Notes under the pieces: generated by a model
What the model saw: the letters and a program-made list of their open reading frames with translations, nothing else
Databases searched by the model: none
Told to the model about the DNA's origin: nothing
In this document: in pieces, positions 37,262 through 48,325 of the stretch
How positions within the stretch are numbered: position 1 is the stretch's first letter
How the letters are laid out: every line of letters starts with the position of its first letter
Assembly: GCF_014066305.1 (NCBI RefSeq)
Contig: NW_023501038.1
Location: forward strand, 682,001 to 746,000
Length of the DNA stretch: 64,000 bases
Direction of reading: 5' to 3'
Source of the DNA: Letharia columbiana
Taxonomy: Eukaryota > Ascomycota > Lecanoromycetes > Lecanorales > Parmeliaceae
Made by a program: the position numbers and the translations under genes

Positions 37262-37354
37262 CGCTTAATAGCGCCGGGGAGTTGACCAATCAAACTACTC
37301 AGTTCTCCGCGAAAATCGTAGTTTGATTGGTCAACTCTCCGGCGCTATTAAGCG
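37262..37354. repeat. Long hairpin, MITE-like inverted repeat
   Basis: Two 37-base arms, 37262-37298 and 37318-37354, are inverted complements of each other with a single mismatch (36/37). A 19-base loop separates them. Each arm starts cgcttaatagcgccgg from its outer end. The length and near-perfection suggest a recently amplified miniature inverted-repeat element or a hairpin-forming transcript. The region lies between SSU1 and a gene-poor stretch. Confidence 0.85.
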
Positions 37355-39197
37355 GTAACTCTCCTGACAGCACGATTAGTATTCACTAGGATTTGCAATC
37401 TACTAGGATTTGCGTAATTATCTTAAACCCGATAAATCCGACGTAGATAGCTACCACTACCATGGCTAATAAGAAGTTTTTCTCCAACTGACCAAGTATT
37501 CCAATGTTTTCTACACACGCTAATACCTGGATAACAATAATTACCAATAATAAAGATGCGCAATGACGACGCCGCCACCACCACTGAGTGACCTTGGATC
37601 CGAGGGGTCCGTTTATCTTACCGGCTTCCCCGGAGGCTACGAGGAAGGCTCGGAACGTACTCTAGCGTGTTCTACCCCACACTTCAGAATCTCATGTTTT
37701 AAACTTTGCGGAGCTATCGGATGCTAGTGTACAACAATATTGGCGATGGATGCTAAAGTACTGAATCGGCGATGGTGCGAGGGGCACCTTGGTTGCGCGT
37801 GGATGCCACAACCAAAACATCTGCGACGCCGCTATGTAGCCCCACTGCCCCACTGTCCTACAGAAGGATCCCAGATTACATACCTGACCTCCACAACCTC
37901 TACAATTTCCCGCATCTCCTCAGGGATGATATGCTCCGCAGCAATTGAGAGAGCATGTCCCCCCAAACAACCTATACAACCCGGCTCTACTTCGCCAGAC
38001 GCCTTCTTCTCACCAGTCAAAGGCCCTTTCTCTCCCAAACGTCATCAAGACACATTTCCACCTTCCCGCCTCTTCGAAATCCAAAACAGCCACCGCTACG
38101 ACCGGCAGAAATCGACCGGGCCTGCGGTGCTCCTCTAGATTCAACTGAAGCCGGGCCCCCTCACCAGCCGGTATTTTAAGGCCAGAAGCGTTGTGGGTCT
38201 CACTGATCGAGCTGCTGTCATTCAGGATATTGGTGTGCTGATTAGATAACACTTCCTATAGGATTATCGGCGCAGGTGCAATACTGACTATGGCGGGGCT
38301 TTACTTCTTCATCCCGAGCTCTTCTTCGTTCTCCGGCCAAGCTATGCAAAAGAACATACTCGGTACGAATGCTGGACCGTTTTCTTCACGACCTGTGGCT
38401 GATACAGTTGCCGGCTCAAGGTCAGCGGCAAGCGCTAGAGCGGCATGAAGGCGATAGAGAGGAAGAGGAAACTGATGCGGAGAAAGCGGAGGAAGCGGAG
38501 ATGATAAAGATACAGCGAGGGAGGAAAGGGTAAAAGGAACGAAGACACGAGGGTAGAATCGCTTTCTGCAAGAACACCATTGTGATCAGGATATCTCTTT
38601 CTTTATGGTGAACTAAGTTATTCTTGGGAAGCCTCGGAGGAGGTTACGGCTCCAATTTTATCTGCCCAATTACATTGTCCTTTATGGACTGATTGCCTTT
38701 TATCACAGAGGGCATGCTACCTGTACGCTTACTGAAGCTCTTCAATGGCGGTCTAGGAACCGTGCATTACCTAAATTCACGGTCTTGCGGCTTGCAGCAT
38801 AAGCATAGCTCGATCATCAGGCATTACAGGACCGCAGACGTGAGCTAAAAGCATTTGTCTGTGTAAAATACACTGCTAACGCTGACCTGATAGAATGCCA
38901 TCCTTTAGCGAACCATTCCGCACAGCAGTCCAGAACAGCCATTTGTCGAAGTCAGAAAGAGAGAGATGAGAATTGTCCTGAGGCTGCGTAAATGTGATAA
39001 CCCCCAGCGACCCGGAACAGGACATCAGCACAAACATCTTGGACGCTTACGATGACGGTTCCCGATTGCGTGGAATGTTTGGCATGCAACAGGTCATGAT
39101 CGAGTGAAGTCCATTCTACTACTGAATACTTCACAGGTGTCGTCTAGTGCTGGAGCTCCCTGTCATATATGCGCTGTCGTTTTGTTGTTGTCATACT
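37355..39197. other. Gene-poor stretch
   Basis: No recognised gene over 1.8 kb. A short direct repeat (ctaggatttgc) occurs twice just past the hairpin. Frames of up to 132 codons near 37740-38180 overlap in all phases and look spurious. Confidence 0.5.
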
Positions 39198-40424
39198 CTA
39201 GCTTGTCGACTCGTCCGCGGCCTCAATAGGCTTGAGTCCGCTGTTTTCCTTGCGGTACGCCATCAGAAACATCTCCTTCATCTTCTCCGGCGTCAACACC
39301 GTTTGCCCACCTGCGATCGCTCCACCCGTGGCTGCCAATGCTACACCTCCACCTACCGCGCCACAGGCAATGATCCCATTAACAGCTGCTCCGCCCCCCA
39401 TGGCCGCGCTTTGACACCACGCAAATAAGCTACCGGCTTGTGCAATTCCGATGGACGATTGCCAAGCGGTCACCGCTGTACCAGCAACAGGACCAGTTGC
39501 TGCAAACCCAGCTAGTCCCAGGGCAGGGAGTGCAATGACTGAAGCTGTCATAGCGACTCCACCTACGACCTGGGAGGCAAGAAGGAAGGGATGAGCTTTG
39601 GCGTACGCACGAAATCGACCACCAATTGGTACTTGGCCGGATTCAGCGACTAGGGAACGTCAACAATGCTCGAATAGCCTACACGAACTACTTACGGAGT
39701 CTCTCCATCTCTTTCTCGAATTCCAGACTCCAGCACCCAAGGATATAAGGCCCCATCGCCATGTAGAAGACGTCATCTGGGAAAATGCCATGACGGTAAT
39801 GGTCCTGCACCTCCTCCTCGCTCAGCTCCTCGAAGGGTTCTTTTGCTGTCATGACCTCGTAGAGCAGAGTACCTAATGCAAACCTCTCCGCTCGCGTCAC
39901 CCTCTCTCCCTCGTCAAGCCCGAGGACGTTGTGAGGAGGGATCCGGAAACGAGAGGGGTAGAAGCTCCGACCTCCCTTTTCTGACGACAATGCCACGACG
40001 GAACCATGTTGGTGCAGAAGGATATCCCAGGGTCTGATGGCCGCAATTGGACCGGGGTTTGATAAGAATAACCTCACGATCTCTTCAGCCCATCGTTGTT
40101 GCAATTCTTTTGTCATATCGGGTAAATCTTTGATATCTTTCAAGCTTCGTATGGCGTGTACATGGGGAACATCACCGCTCCCCCATCTGACTCGAATCCG
40201 ACATGTTGTTGGTTCAGGATCCATGCTGCGTCGGTCAGTTGTGGTTCTGTGAGCCACCCGTTTATTCGAGAGGGAAGGTTTTGTGTTGCAACGACGATGT
40301 TGTGGAATTCATGGATGATGTCCGTAGGATTGTTCAATTCTACGAGTGCTTGTGTAGCATCGGACGTGCGCGACCAGCAAACAGGCAACAGTGCATTTGA
40401 TTGGACAAGAAGTCGCTCTTGCAT
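39198..40424 (-). CDS. Pseudokinase-like protein with C-terminal IFI6/IFI27-type membrane domain, frameshifted
   Basis: Read from the ATG at 40424, then with a frame change near 40140, to 39706, and a second exon 39649-39198. The N-terminal part (MQERLLVQSNALLPVCW) leads into a kinase-like region. IRPWDILLHQHGSVVAL stands where HRD should be. ERFALGTLLYEVMTAKEPFE matches kinase subdomain IX, followed by FPDDVFYMAMGPYILGCW. Lys/HRD/DFG catalytic residues are not visible, so it looks like a pseudokinase. The second exon encodes a Gly/Ala-rich hydrophobic module: ASVIALPALGLAGFAATGPV, AWQSSIGIAQAGSLFAWCQS and GGGAAVNGIIACGAVGG. This is the pattern of IFI6/IFI27 (ISG12/FAM14) membrane proteins. 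The two halves of exon 1 are in different frames (...MFPMYTPYEA, then SLKDIKDLPD), with no splice site that reconciles them. This implies a 1-base indel or sequencing error. Confidence 0.65.
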
Positions 40425-42773
40425 GCGAGACCCCGCGCTCCGAGTCTGATGTCAGCGTGTGCAGGATGCTTATAATTCTTGGCATCCTGATTTGATCCCA
40501 CACCGCCAAACCGCCTACAACAATGATAACCAAGATTTTGATCAGTGCCCTACTCACGATAAGAAGAACACAACGGTAAGCTCAAGCATCTTCTTGATAG
40601 ACATTTCTCCAATGCTAAAGTACTCGTTCCCTTTCCCTCGGGAAATAATCTCACAATTAGAATACTCTACTAATCATTGATTGTTGGTCTCTACAGACCA
40701 AGTGTATACTATCGATCTCTGTCTCATACACATTGATTGTCTCAGCGCCAGATATTATGATATAGACCAGTGCGGGTGGGAGACAGACGAAGGTGCCAAG
40801 CCTTGATATCCTTTTTGCAGCCCCCACCCTACAAGGAACATCCCCTCGTCCCAACTCAGTCGTGAATAGACTTCCGTCTTCCTGGGGCGCCGAGATGTGG
40901 AATAGTCATGGTTTATGAGACCCTTTCGTGCGGAGCTGTCAGCGCGTCCGCCTCGCCGAATGATACTTCCCATGTGGATTTCTCATCGCAACTGGAGGGG
41001 ATTTTCTCGAATTGAAGGGTCCCATATCCTGCGAGACTGGTCAGCTCTCGTTGACGAAACGGTATGTGATTGGGTGTGGGACGGTGCGATGACCCCGTTT
41101 GGGATCGCGGCGACTTGGGGACGCAGCGATTGAGGGGGTTGAGTGTGGCTATGGAAGATTCAACGGACCTCCTCGGATGGGGCAGTTGGCTTTTCTGACC
41201 GGGCACCGCTTGATCGGCGTCAAGTCCAGACGGGTACTAGACTCCTCATGGTTTGAGGGAAGACGGAATTCTATTTTTGGCTATCTGTATATAGATGAAC
41301 GACTAGGCCAGCCGCGACCGAGATGCTTTTCCCACTGCTCACCACCGCCATCACCACCACCGGCCTATGATCGCAACGACCTTCACTCCGGCATGCCGAG
41401 GTACGGCCTCAAGTCAGCAGCTCCCCCTTTCCCTGCCGCCCGGGCCCCTGAATCCCAAACGCACCCACCATGGAGTTCCCGCGCTCTGGAGCTCCAATCC
41501 GCCCGCATTCGAAACACCCGTGCTGATGATTTGATTGGACGACCCTTTGCGGATGTCCCCGTTCCAGGACGTGAGATGAGCATCGGACATCACCTAGACG
41601 ATCATACACTGGCAGTTCCCGGGGGGGTCTCGTTGGCACGGCGGGTCGGCACTGAGGGTGAGATTCAACGGCCGCGGCAAAGCCGGTGCGGTACGTCCGG
41701 GTGAAGTAGTCGAGCATGGCGGTGGAACCGCTCAAGGCATCTCCTGCCCTCTGGGTTCAGGTTGGGCGCCAGATCTTCGGATCGTCGGAACCGGGGGCGG
41801 GGTTGACGACTGTTTTGGACGTTGGCCTCGTCCGCGATGGCTGCACCGCGGACGCTGAGAGCCGGGAGGGTGCTAAGGGCGGTGATGCGGTTGAGTTTGA
41901 CTATGATCGTGAGTGATGGCTCTGATCTTTTAGTTTGAAGGGGACATTTCTTGTTAGAGGGTTGATCGCGAGAGGAGTAATGAGGGCATGTCGCGCTCTT
42001 GGAGTATCCCACTCCAAAACACCTCTTCATGTCCCATCGCCTTAATATTCTCATGTTTGAGCACAACGTGGGGGGCATAGTGCGCATGATGTGACATCTT
42101 GCCGTCTATACTCGGAAGCTCTGCTTCCTCTCCCTCGCCCCTTTACTCACTCCCGTTCGCATCATCACAACGCTGCTTATGTAGCCGAGTCTTTCCCTGG
42201 CCACGTTACGCTGATCTCTGACTGTATCGTTTGGTGTTGTGTATTGCTATGTGGCGATACTAGTATACGTTACGTTTTAGATAGTAACAGACCTTTAGCA
42301 ACCACCCTTCTGCTCCAGTCGCAACGGTTCGCGGAATCCGTCTCGGCCTTTCTTTTGGATAACGAGAAGCATCATGCAGCTCCGGTCGGCCGATATCATC
42401 TTCCAAGCCCCAAGATGGCTACGCCTGCGAGATGTCCCACAACGTTCAACCTCGCAGGCTTGCGGGCGCTGATGCGAATCACGGACCGCGTCTTCATTTC
42501 CTTGTGAGATTTTTCCCTCGTCGACTTCGACTCGGTGTAGAGGGTCGGTAGCGATGGCAGTCTGCTGCTTCGTACCTCGCGAATGGAAGACTGCGGTCGG
42601 TTTCCTCGGCTGGGACTATCGGGGGTGAGAGTCCATCGAATCTTCCGCCTGCAGGAAGCTGTGAGGCGGACGGCTCCACGCTCGTTTTTCCGGTTCTTCG
42701 CCGCGATCAGGACGACGAGCTGGTCTCGTTCCTGCAAAGTGGCCAGGGGGAGGCGGAATGGTTTGTTTGGCTT
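40425..42773. other. Gene-poor, possibly decayed stretch
   Basis: No intact gene. The GC-rich part, 41100-42090, has long frames on both strands. On the minus strand, from about 41910, a signal-like start (LNRITALSTLPALSVRGAAI) runs into frames broken by stops; this may be the remnant of a secreted protein, but I cannot name it. Confidence 0.4.
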
Positions 42774-43865
42774 GTGGTTTTGAGTGATATCGGAAGGAGG
42801 TCCTTTTCTGGTTGGGTCAGGGGCTCTATCGAGGATGTGCCGGATCTTGACGTGGAATTCGAGCCGAATGGAGTATTATGGCAATCTGTATTTTGGTGTC
42901 TGACAGCTATCGCGCTGAACACCATGGCCCAACCTTCGGGTATGATACTCAGGTTATTCCCTTCCAAATATGGCTTCGTCCTACGGTCTTCGCCTATCAT
43001 CCGCGTCTTGGACGCACTCCGTATGGTGTTTCGTGTTATTTTCGACAGCATCAGCGTTAATGTGATGGAACTACGATTCCGTGGCATGGGCGATCGGGCT
43101 GAAGAGGGTAGCCTCACTAGTCTACAGAGAAACACCCCTTTTCGGCTCGTATCGTTCGCATTCGGTGCGGTCCCTCAGATGATCTGACTCTACGCCGTGA
43201 GTGGAGTTCCGACAACGCCATGGTGAGGCAGTATATTCTTGAGCTCTTTCGTCGTCCTCGAATTTATGGTTCGAATGTCCGAGGGAAACTGGCATAAGTC
43301 TATTCCGTTTTTCGACCAAATCAATTCGGGTAAAACGATTGAAACCGAAATCTCCGGTCGCCTTACTTATTTCGTCGTCAGCGCGACGCCATTCATGGGT
43401 CTTCCGAGCTTGTTAGTTCAGAGGACCCACAGAGAAGATAGCTACGAAGACGAAATAAGCATGTTCCTTCACCTTCTAAGTCTTTCGGTAACTTTGGTAG
43501 TCGAACTCACTTTGTCGGACAAGAGATTTGAAAGCAATTCTTAGTTCGCTTTGGTGCTGTTGTGCCCAATTACCCTATCTGTAAATGTCACTGTATTGGT
43601 TGAGATTTCTGGTAAAGGCGGATTTGCCCAACAGCTCACAACTGGCGGTAGAGACCTTGCGATGACCGCCAGCACAATCTTGTGGTTCCGCAAACATTTG
43701 AGCCGAGAGAAAGCGGGCTATCTAGAGCTTGGTTTGCAGGTATGCAGCTTGGTTTGCAGGTATGCATTTTTGCTGGTACATTTTCTGGCCGCACTGCTAG
43801 GGTATCAAATCTGGTTCTATAGAGGTGATACCTGGAAACCTTCTTGGACCGATGCACTGGATTGA
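42774..43865 (+). pseudogene. Fungal multi-pass membrane protein, pseudogene with three in-frame stops
   Basis: A single frame keeps protein character for about 1.1 kb: WQSVFWCLTAIALNTMAQPS, SSPIIRVLDALRMVFRVIFD, TPFRLVSFAFGAVPQMI, LYAVSGVPTTPW, IFLSSFVVLEFMVRM, then FLHLLSLSVTLVVELTLSDK and FLLVHFLAALLGYQIWFYRG. It is interrupted by TGA at 43185-43187, TGA at 43224-43226 and TAG at 43542-43544. This pattern resembles a large family of uncharacterised fungal membrane proteins (…FRL…GALPQ.IKL.A..G…). A perfect 20-base tandem duplication (43726-43745 and 43746-43765) lies in the 3' part. The 5' end is not defined. Confidence 0.6.
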
Positions 43866-44387
43866 GAACAAGCGCTTCGTTGCGGGATAACCCATGAAGC
43901 GTTAGGGTAGTTCTGGGCATTGCAGAGAGAGCCTGAGATAAAGGGAAAATTGGATGATGGTGAAGACATCGCGGTAGCGATAATGGATTTGACGGCGGTT
44001 GAGAAGGTGACATCAATCAAATGGCATACAACAGTGGAAGCTTTTTAGAGCACTCCGGGGGCTTGTTGGATTTGGAAAGCAAATGTGTAACGCTAGGAAA
44101 ATATGAGTGAGACTGTATCTTGCTACATCGTAATGTGGGAGTCTCAAAATCGAGTTCTGCTCTCTCTTTCGGACGAATCTCGGTATTGCGTGCTCTTGTT
44201 TTCGATCCATCTAGGGTTCTATTCCGTAATCCCTATTCGTAAGAGGTAACCTTGTGTGAACCGTTGAAACTACAACGTCTCCGGACTGCTTCGGTAATCG
44301 TCGAGTTCGATTCTCAAAGGTCCACTGCGGAGCCATTGACCGGCGCTTCCAGTGTCGGGAATGTGAACCGTGGCTCATCAGCTTCAA
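43866..44387. other. Intergenic, no gene recognised
   Basis: Short frames only, with no recognisable motif. Confidence 0.4.
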
Positions 44388-45262
44388 TTAGTCGATCTTC
44401 TTCAGAACCTGTAGACCAGATGAATACTCCAATGCTCTGATATGCGCCTTCGCCGATTCAAAGACGAGGATGAGAATGTCAGCCGTGAACTCGGGTACAG
44501 ATGCATAACAACACATGTAGGACAAGGACCGTGAGAGTATTGAAGCAAGAAATTCGGGAGAGTGGATGACAGAGATCTCACCTGTTAGCTGCCACCCCAC
44601 CTTTCCCTGACTTTCGATACAATTTTTAACCAAGCCTTTGGCTACTTTCCAGATATTATAGTAGGTCGTCGTGTCCGATGTTAATCCCGTCTTCGAGCCC
44701 CCGGGCAGCTGAGCGGGATCTGGGAAATCTGAAAGCATGACTATCGCCAGCGTACATGTGCCTAGTTCAAGGAAAGGATGTTAGCAGCAAACGGTGGCTT
44801 TTGGAACAATTCGACCTTGACACTCTGGAACCATGATGATTCCGTGGTGGAATGGATGCCAAAGAAGTAGTGAAATGACAGCATTATCATTGGTGGATAA
44901 GCCTTACGGAATGTGTATTTTCGAGGAGTCCGTTGCGGCGGTGAATGTGTAGTTTTCTTTGCGCCTGGAGCCCTGAACTCTTTTGATTTGCGGTGGCCTT
45001 CGTCATATGTCTCGAGATAGAAATAATCGAGCACTCCCAAACAGTCGTCGGGTTCCAGTTTCGGGAGAGACCAACTTTCAATCTTGGTACAATATTGCAT
45101 CCGAAAATTACTTTCCGCCACGGAAGTATGAGAGGAACTTCGGAGATGCGTGGATGTCAGGTTCGAGACAGTTGAGCTTCTGGTGATATTGATCGTTGAA
45201 GGAACGAAGGCAGAGCTCGTGCATGCTAGAGATCCTACAACAAGGAGAAAGCGTGGGATCAT
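44388..45262 (-). CDS. Small secreted fungal protein, function unknown
   Basis: Exon 1 45262-44908 and exon 2 44761-44582 are well supported. The 3' part is uncertain: a GTGAG donor at 44581 is followed by a further open stretch (FTADILILVFESAKAHIRAL) to 44388 that I cannot join in phase. The protein starts with a signal peptide (MIPRFLLVVGSLACTSSAF). It then has IESWSLPKLEPDDCLGVLDY, TPRKYTFRTCTLAIVML and TTYYNIWKVAKGLVKNCIES with GKVGWQLTG. This is the layout of a common Pezizomycotina family of secreted proteins with conserved 'DC…L', 'TP…C…I' and 'W…V…GLV..C…G' blocks, whose role is unknown. Predicted to be extracellular. Confidence 0.6.
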
Positions 45263-46790
45263 CCTGATGAAGCAATGAAAAGAGGGTTCGCGTTCAAAGT
45301 AGAGGACCACGGGACATGGAGAATGAGTCCATGGTCACGACTGCTCCTAGAGATCCATAAAAGCATGGGTTTTTGAGTGCGTATAAGCGAAATGCGCTTG
45401 TCGAGGCGGTCAAGCTGCTGTTGAGCGCGTGTTGATGGGGAGATATCCTACAAGCGTGGTACTGACTGACATGTCCCAGTTATGATGGCAATCTACATAA
45501 GAGAATAGGAATGCCACATCTCGAAAGATGCGCGTTTTAAAGGACTGTTTTCGTAGTTGACAGATCATATAGTTGAGGTTTTGGATTTTCGGAAAGAAAG
45601 AAGAAGGAAAATAAGCGAGAACGAAAAGGAACGTTATAATATCCTCATTCACTTACTATGTTTGTACTCGATAGAGTTCACTCGTTTGAGCCAACATCTT
45701 CAGAGGCTTGTAGACTGCACATCTCTGGCAACATCAGTCAGACCCTAATAGCCCAATCAATCACAACCCCTGAGGTTGTCAAATCTTCTACCTCCAACTT
45801 GAAGGACGTAACAAAACCCTCAACCAAGTCCATCGACGATGGCCTCACTGTTCTGGCCGCCTTGGATGTAGATATATGCAAGTCGGCTCAAGGGATCTCA
45901 TCCATCCATGCTCGACTTGACGGCGTCCTATCTGCGACGGAGTCTGTTGGTCAAGCGCGGCTAGTTTTGCTGGAGGAAGAGGTTCACGCAGAGCGAACCC
46001 GTTGAGGGCAAGATAGCATCAAACGTTCTGCGGGTACTGCTCCGGAGATTGTTCTGTTTGTGGACCAATGATTCGTCTTGTGTACATGAGGGGAGGAGTA
46101 CTTGCTCCTCAGAGTTGGGATTTTGATTGTGACCGAGCTTCGTGTTGGTTTTTGGTGGCTTATGGCCACTAGCCCTGGCTTGGGACAGATAGCTCACTCG
46201 ACGTTCAAGTGGATTCAAGGCGCCAGGGAGGCTGAGATGCGGTCCCTGCAGCTGCCTATATTACTGTGAGCCACAGACTGACTGCTTAGAGGGGAAAAGT
46301 CTCAAGTGGGTCTGCATATATAATCCGGAGTATGCCCGCCTGCACGCCTTCCCTCCTTATGTTGATGCAGACCAGTCACATATCTCCAGCCATAACAGAC
46401 ATTCGGTATAGTCTATAATCTATTCGCTTGCACCAACACTTCCGCAAAGTCAGAAGAGTCACTGAGGTCTTGAGGAATTCGTGAAGCAACGAGATGATTG
46501 CAGCCATGGGTAGACAAACCTTCTGCAGTCCTAGGCTTTGAAGGAATGGAGCATTTGGTACAGAACTGTGTCGATTGTTTCAATGAGAATTCAAGGGAAG
46601 GAGGGCTGGGGAAAAAGACGAGTGTAGGGATATGCCAAGCAGGTAGAAGAAGAGCTGGTCCAATTGACGGACCACTTGGATGTGCTACATTTCCTTGGTA
46701 ATCCTGCAGCTAGAGCGTTGCACTTTTCATACATCTGAGCCGTAAGGCTCCTGTAGCCTGGCTTCCTCTGCTTTATACCTCTCTTTCTCA
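45263..46790. other. Gene-poor stretch
   Basis: No gene is supported. A 115-codon + strand frame at 45658-46005 has helical, Ser/Thr-rich character (RVHSFEPTSSEACRLHISGN) but no known domain and no convincing start context. Confidence 0.45.
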
Positions 46791-47443
46791 GTGCGCCTTT
46801 ACTGATCTCAATCGTCATCTTCATCCTCCCCCAGCTTTCCAGGAAAGCAAATGGACAGCAATGTAACGCCAATGCCTGGATATTCTTTCTTGACCGCCAT
46901 TCAGAGAGCCCATGGCCTATTCTCCGAGAAAGTATTCGCGGTATGTTAGAGGAATTCCGAATGCAGACGGCGAACGAGATTTGCCTGCCACAACAAGTGT
47001 GTGTATCATCCCCTGAGCCCCAATACCGACTAAGAACCAGGACTGGTCCTTGACTCCAGAGACCGTTATTAACAAAACGACCCATGTAGCAGTTAAACTA
47101 GCCATGATCCATCGAGTATTGTTCCCCGTTGATATGCCCTCACCCGTGCTTGCTAAATCTTTCCGGAGTAAGACAGGGAGTCCATATACCATGCTGCAAT
47201 TCGGAGATACGAGTGATCCGAATATGTAGCCGATGCGATGGCCATGTGCAAAAAGCAGACTTGAAGCCTTTTCCAAGCGATTGCCGTATTGTTATACTGG
47301 TATAGGTGGTTCAGGAAGCTTCTTGCAATTTCGACGATAGAGACACTTGGGTTATAGTCGAGTGGCTTAACGCTGTGATTTTCCCATTTCGCGGGTTGGT
47401 ATCTGACCCTCGGAGAGCAGGCGATAATAGCGAGTTGCACCAA
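46791..47443 (-). pseudogene. Fungal membrane protein family, broken copy
   Basis: The main frame runs from about 47276 to 46920: SSLLFAHGHRIGYIFGSLVS, MASLTATWVVLLITVSGVKD, WFLVGIGAQGMIHTLVVAGK and SPSAFGIPLTYREYFLGE, followed by TAG. After the stop the family C-terminus reappears in a different frame as KEYPGIGVTLLSICFPGKLG and an acidic end. So there is at least one nonsense change and one frameshift. The family is a multi-pass fungal membrane protein of unknown role, often adjacent to accessory genes. Upstream pieces up to 47.9 kb may be further remnants. Confidence 0.55.
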
Positions 47444-48325
47444 TAGCCTGCCTTGCGCACGAGACCTTTCTCTCTCTACCTACATGCTGTGGGCGCAACG
47501 CTCCCTTGTCAAATATCAACGGGGATGCGGCTTGAGGATGATAATCGCGCCACTTCCGTAACTGGGAATACCTGTCGACTGCGCCCAAAGGATCAATCCA
47601 TGCACGATACGCCATTCAAAAGTCATCTCGAACTGTAAGCCTTACCCAGCGAATCCAGCCGTATTCTATGTTACGTCCCGCTTGAATCCCAGCAATGCCC
47701 GGGGAATAGTCAACAAATTCGGTGTTTCGTTTCACTGACTGGTGAGTCGAGCTCGTCGATACCTGCTTGGTATTGGCGAATCCATCCGGAGCTCTATAGC
47801 AGGATCTTAATCTGCAACTCCATACATTACCATGGATAGAGTCCCATTCATACTCTACGACATTCCGATACACGCCATTGAGAAATGTAATAATATTCGA
47901 GACCACTCAGAGGCGGGATCAACGAACGTGTTGAGCTCAATATCCAAACTCCCCAAGTACCTTCGCCGTCTTTCCTTGACATTTTCTTGGAAGACTTGAG
48001 GGGAGGTCTGGGGCTCAATGAACAACTCTTGAGAACCTATGCATTCGGGACAAGAATGCAGTTGCTTTGCGAAGCATTCTGCTCAAGTGTTGGTAAACGT
48101 TCTCTCTTCCATTCGATGGAGCCCCTTTTGTTTTGAAAGAGAATAGAGCCTGGACGTGCATTCGAGCTGGACAGCCTCCTCCTCATGATGCTAGCTTTGA
48201 CCTGCCTTTGTGTAAGCGCATCAACGGTCTGGGCTCGCAGCAAACTCCTGATGCAGTCTTGAGGACATGTCGAGTCTGCCAAAAATGGGACTGCCAGATT
48301 TTGGGAAGACTACAGCGTTAGCGAT
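47444..48325. other. Probable remnants upstream of the membrane-protein pseudogene
   Basis: Short minus-strand frames without clear motifs. No intact gene. Confidence 0.4.

Noticed and set aside
41099..42087. Long GC-rich frames as a gene
   Set aside because: Frames of similar length exist on both strands and none carries a recognisable domain through its full length.
44280..44310. Box-B-like gttcgattc as part of a tRNA
   Set aside because: No pairing T stem or box A at the right distance.
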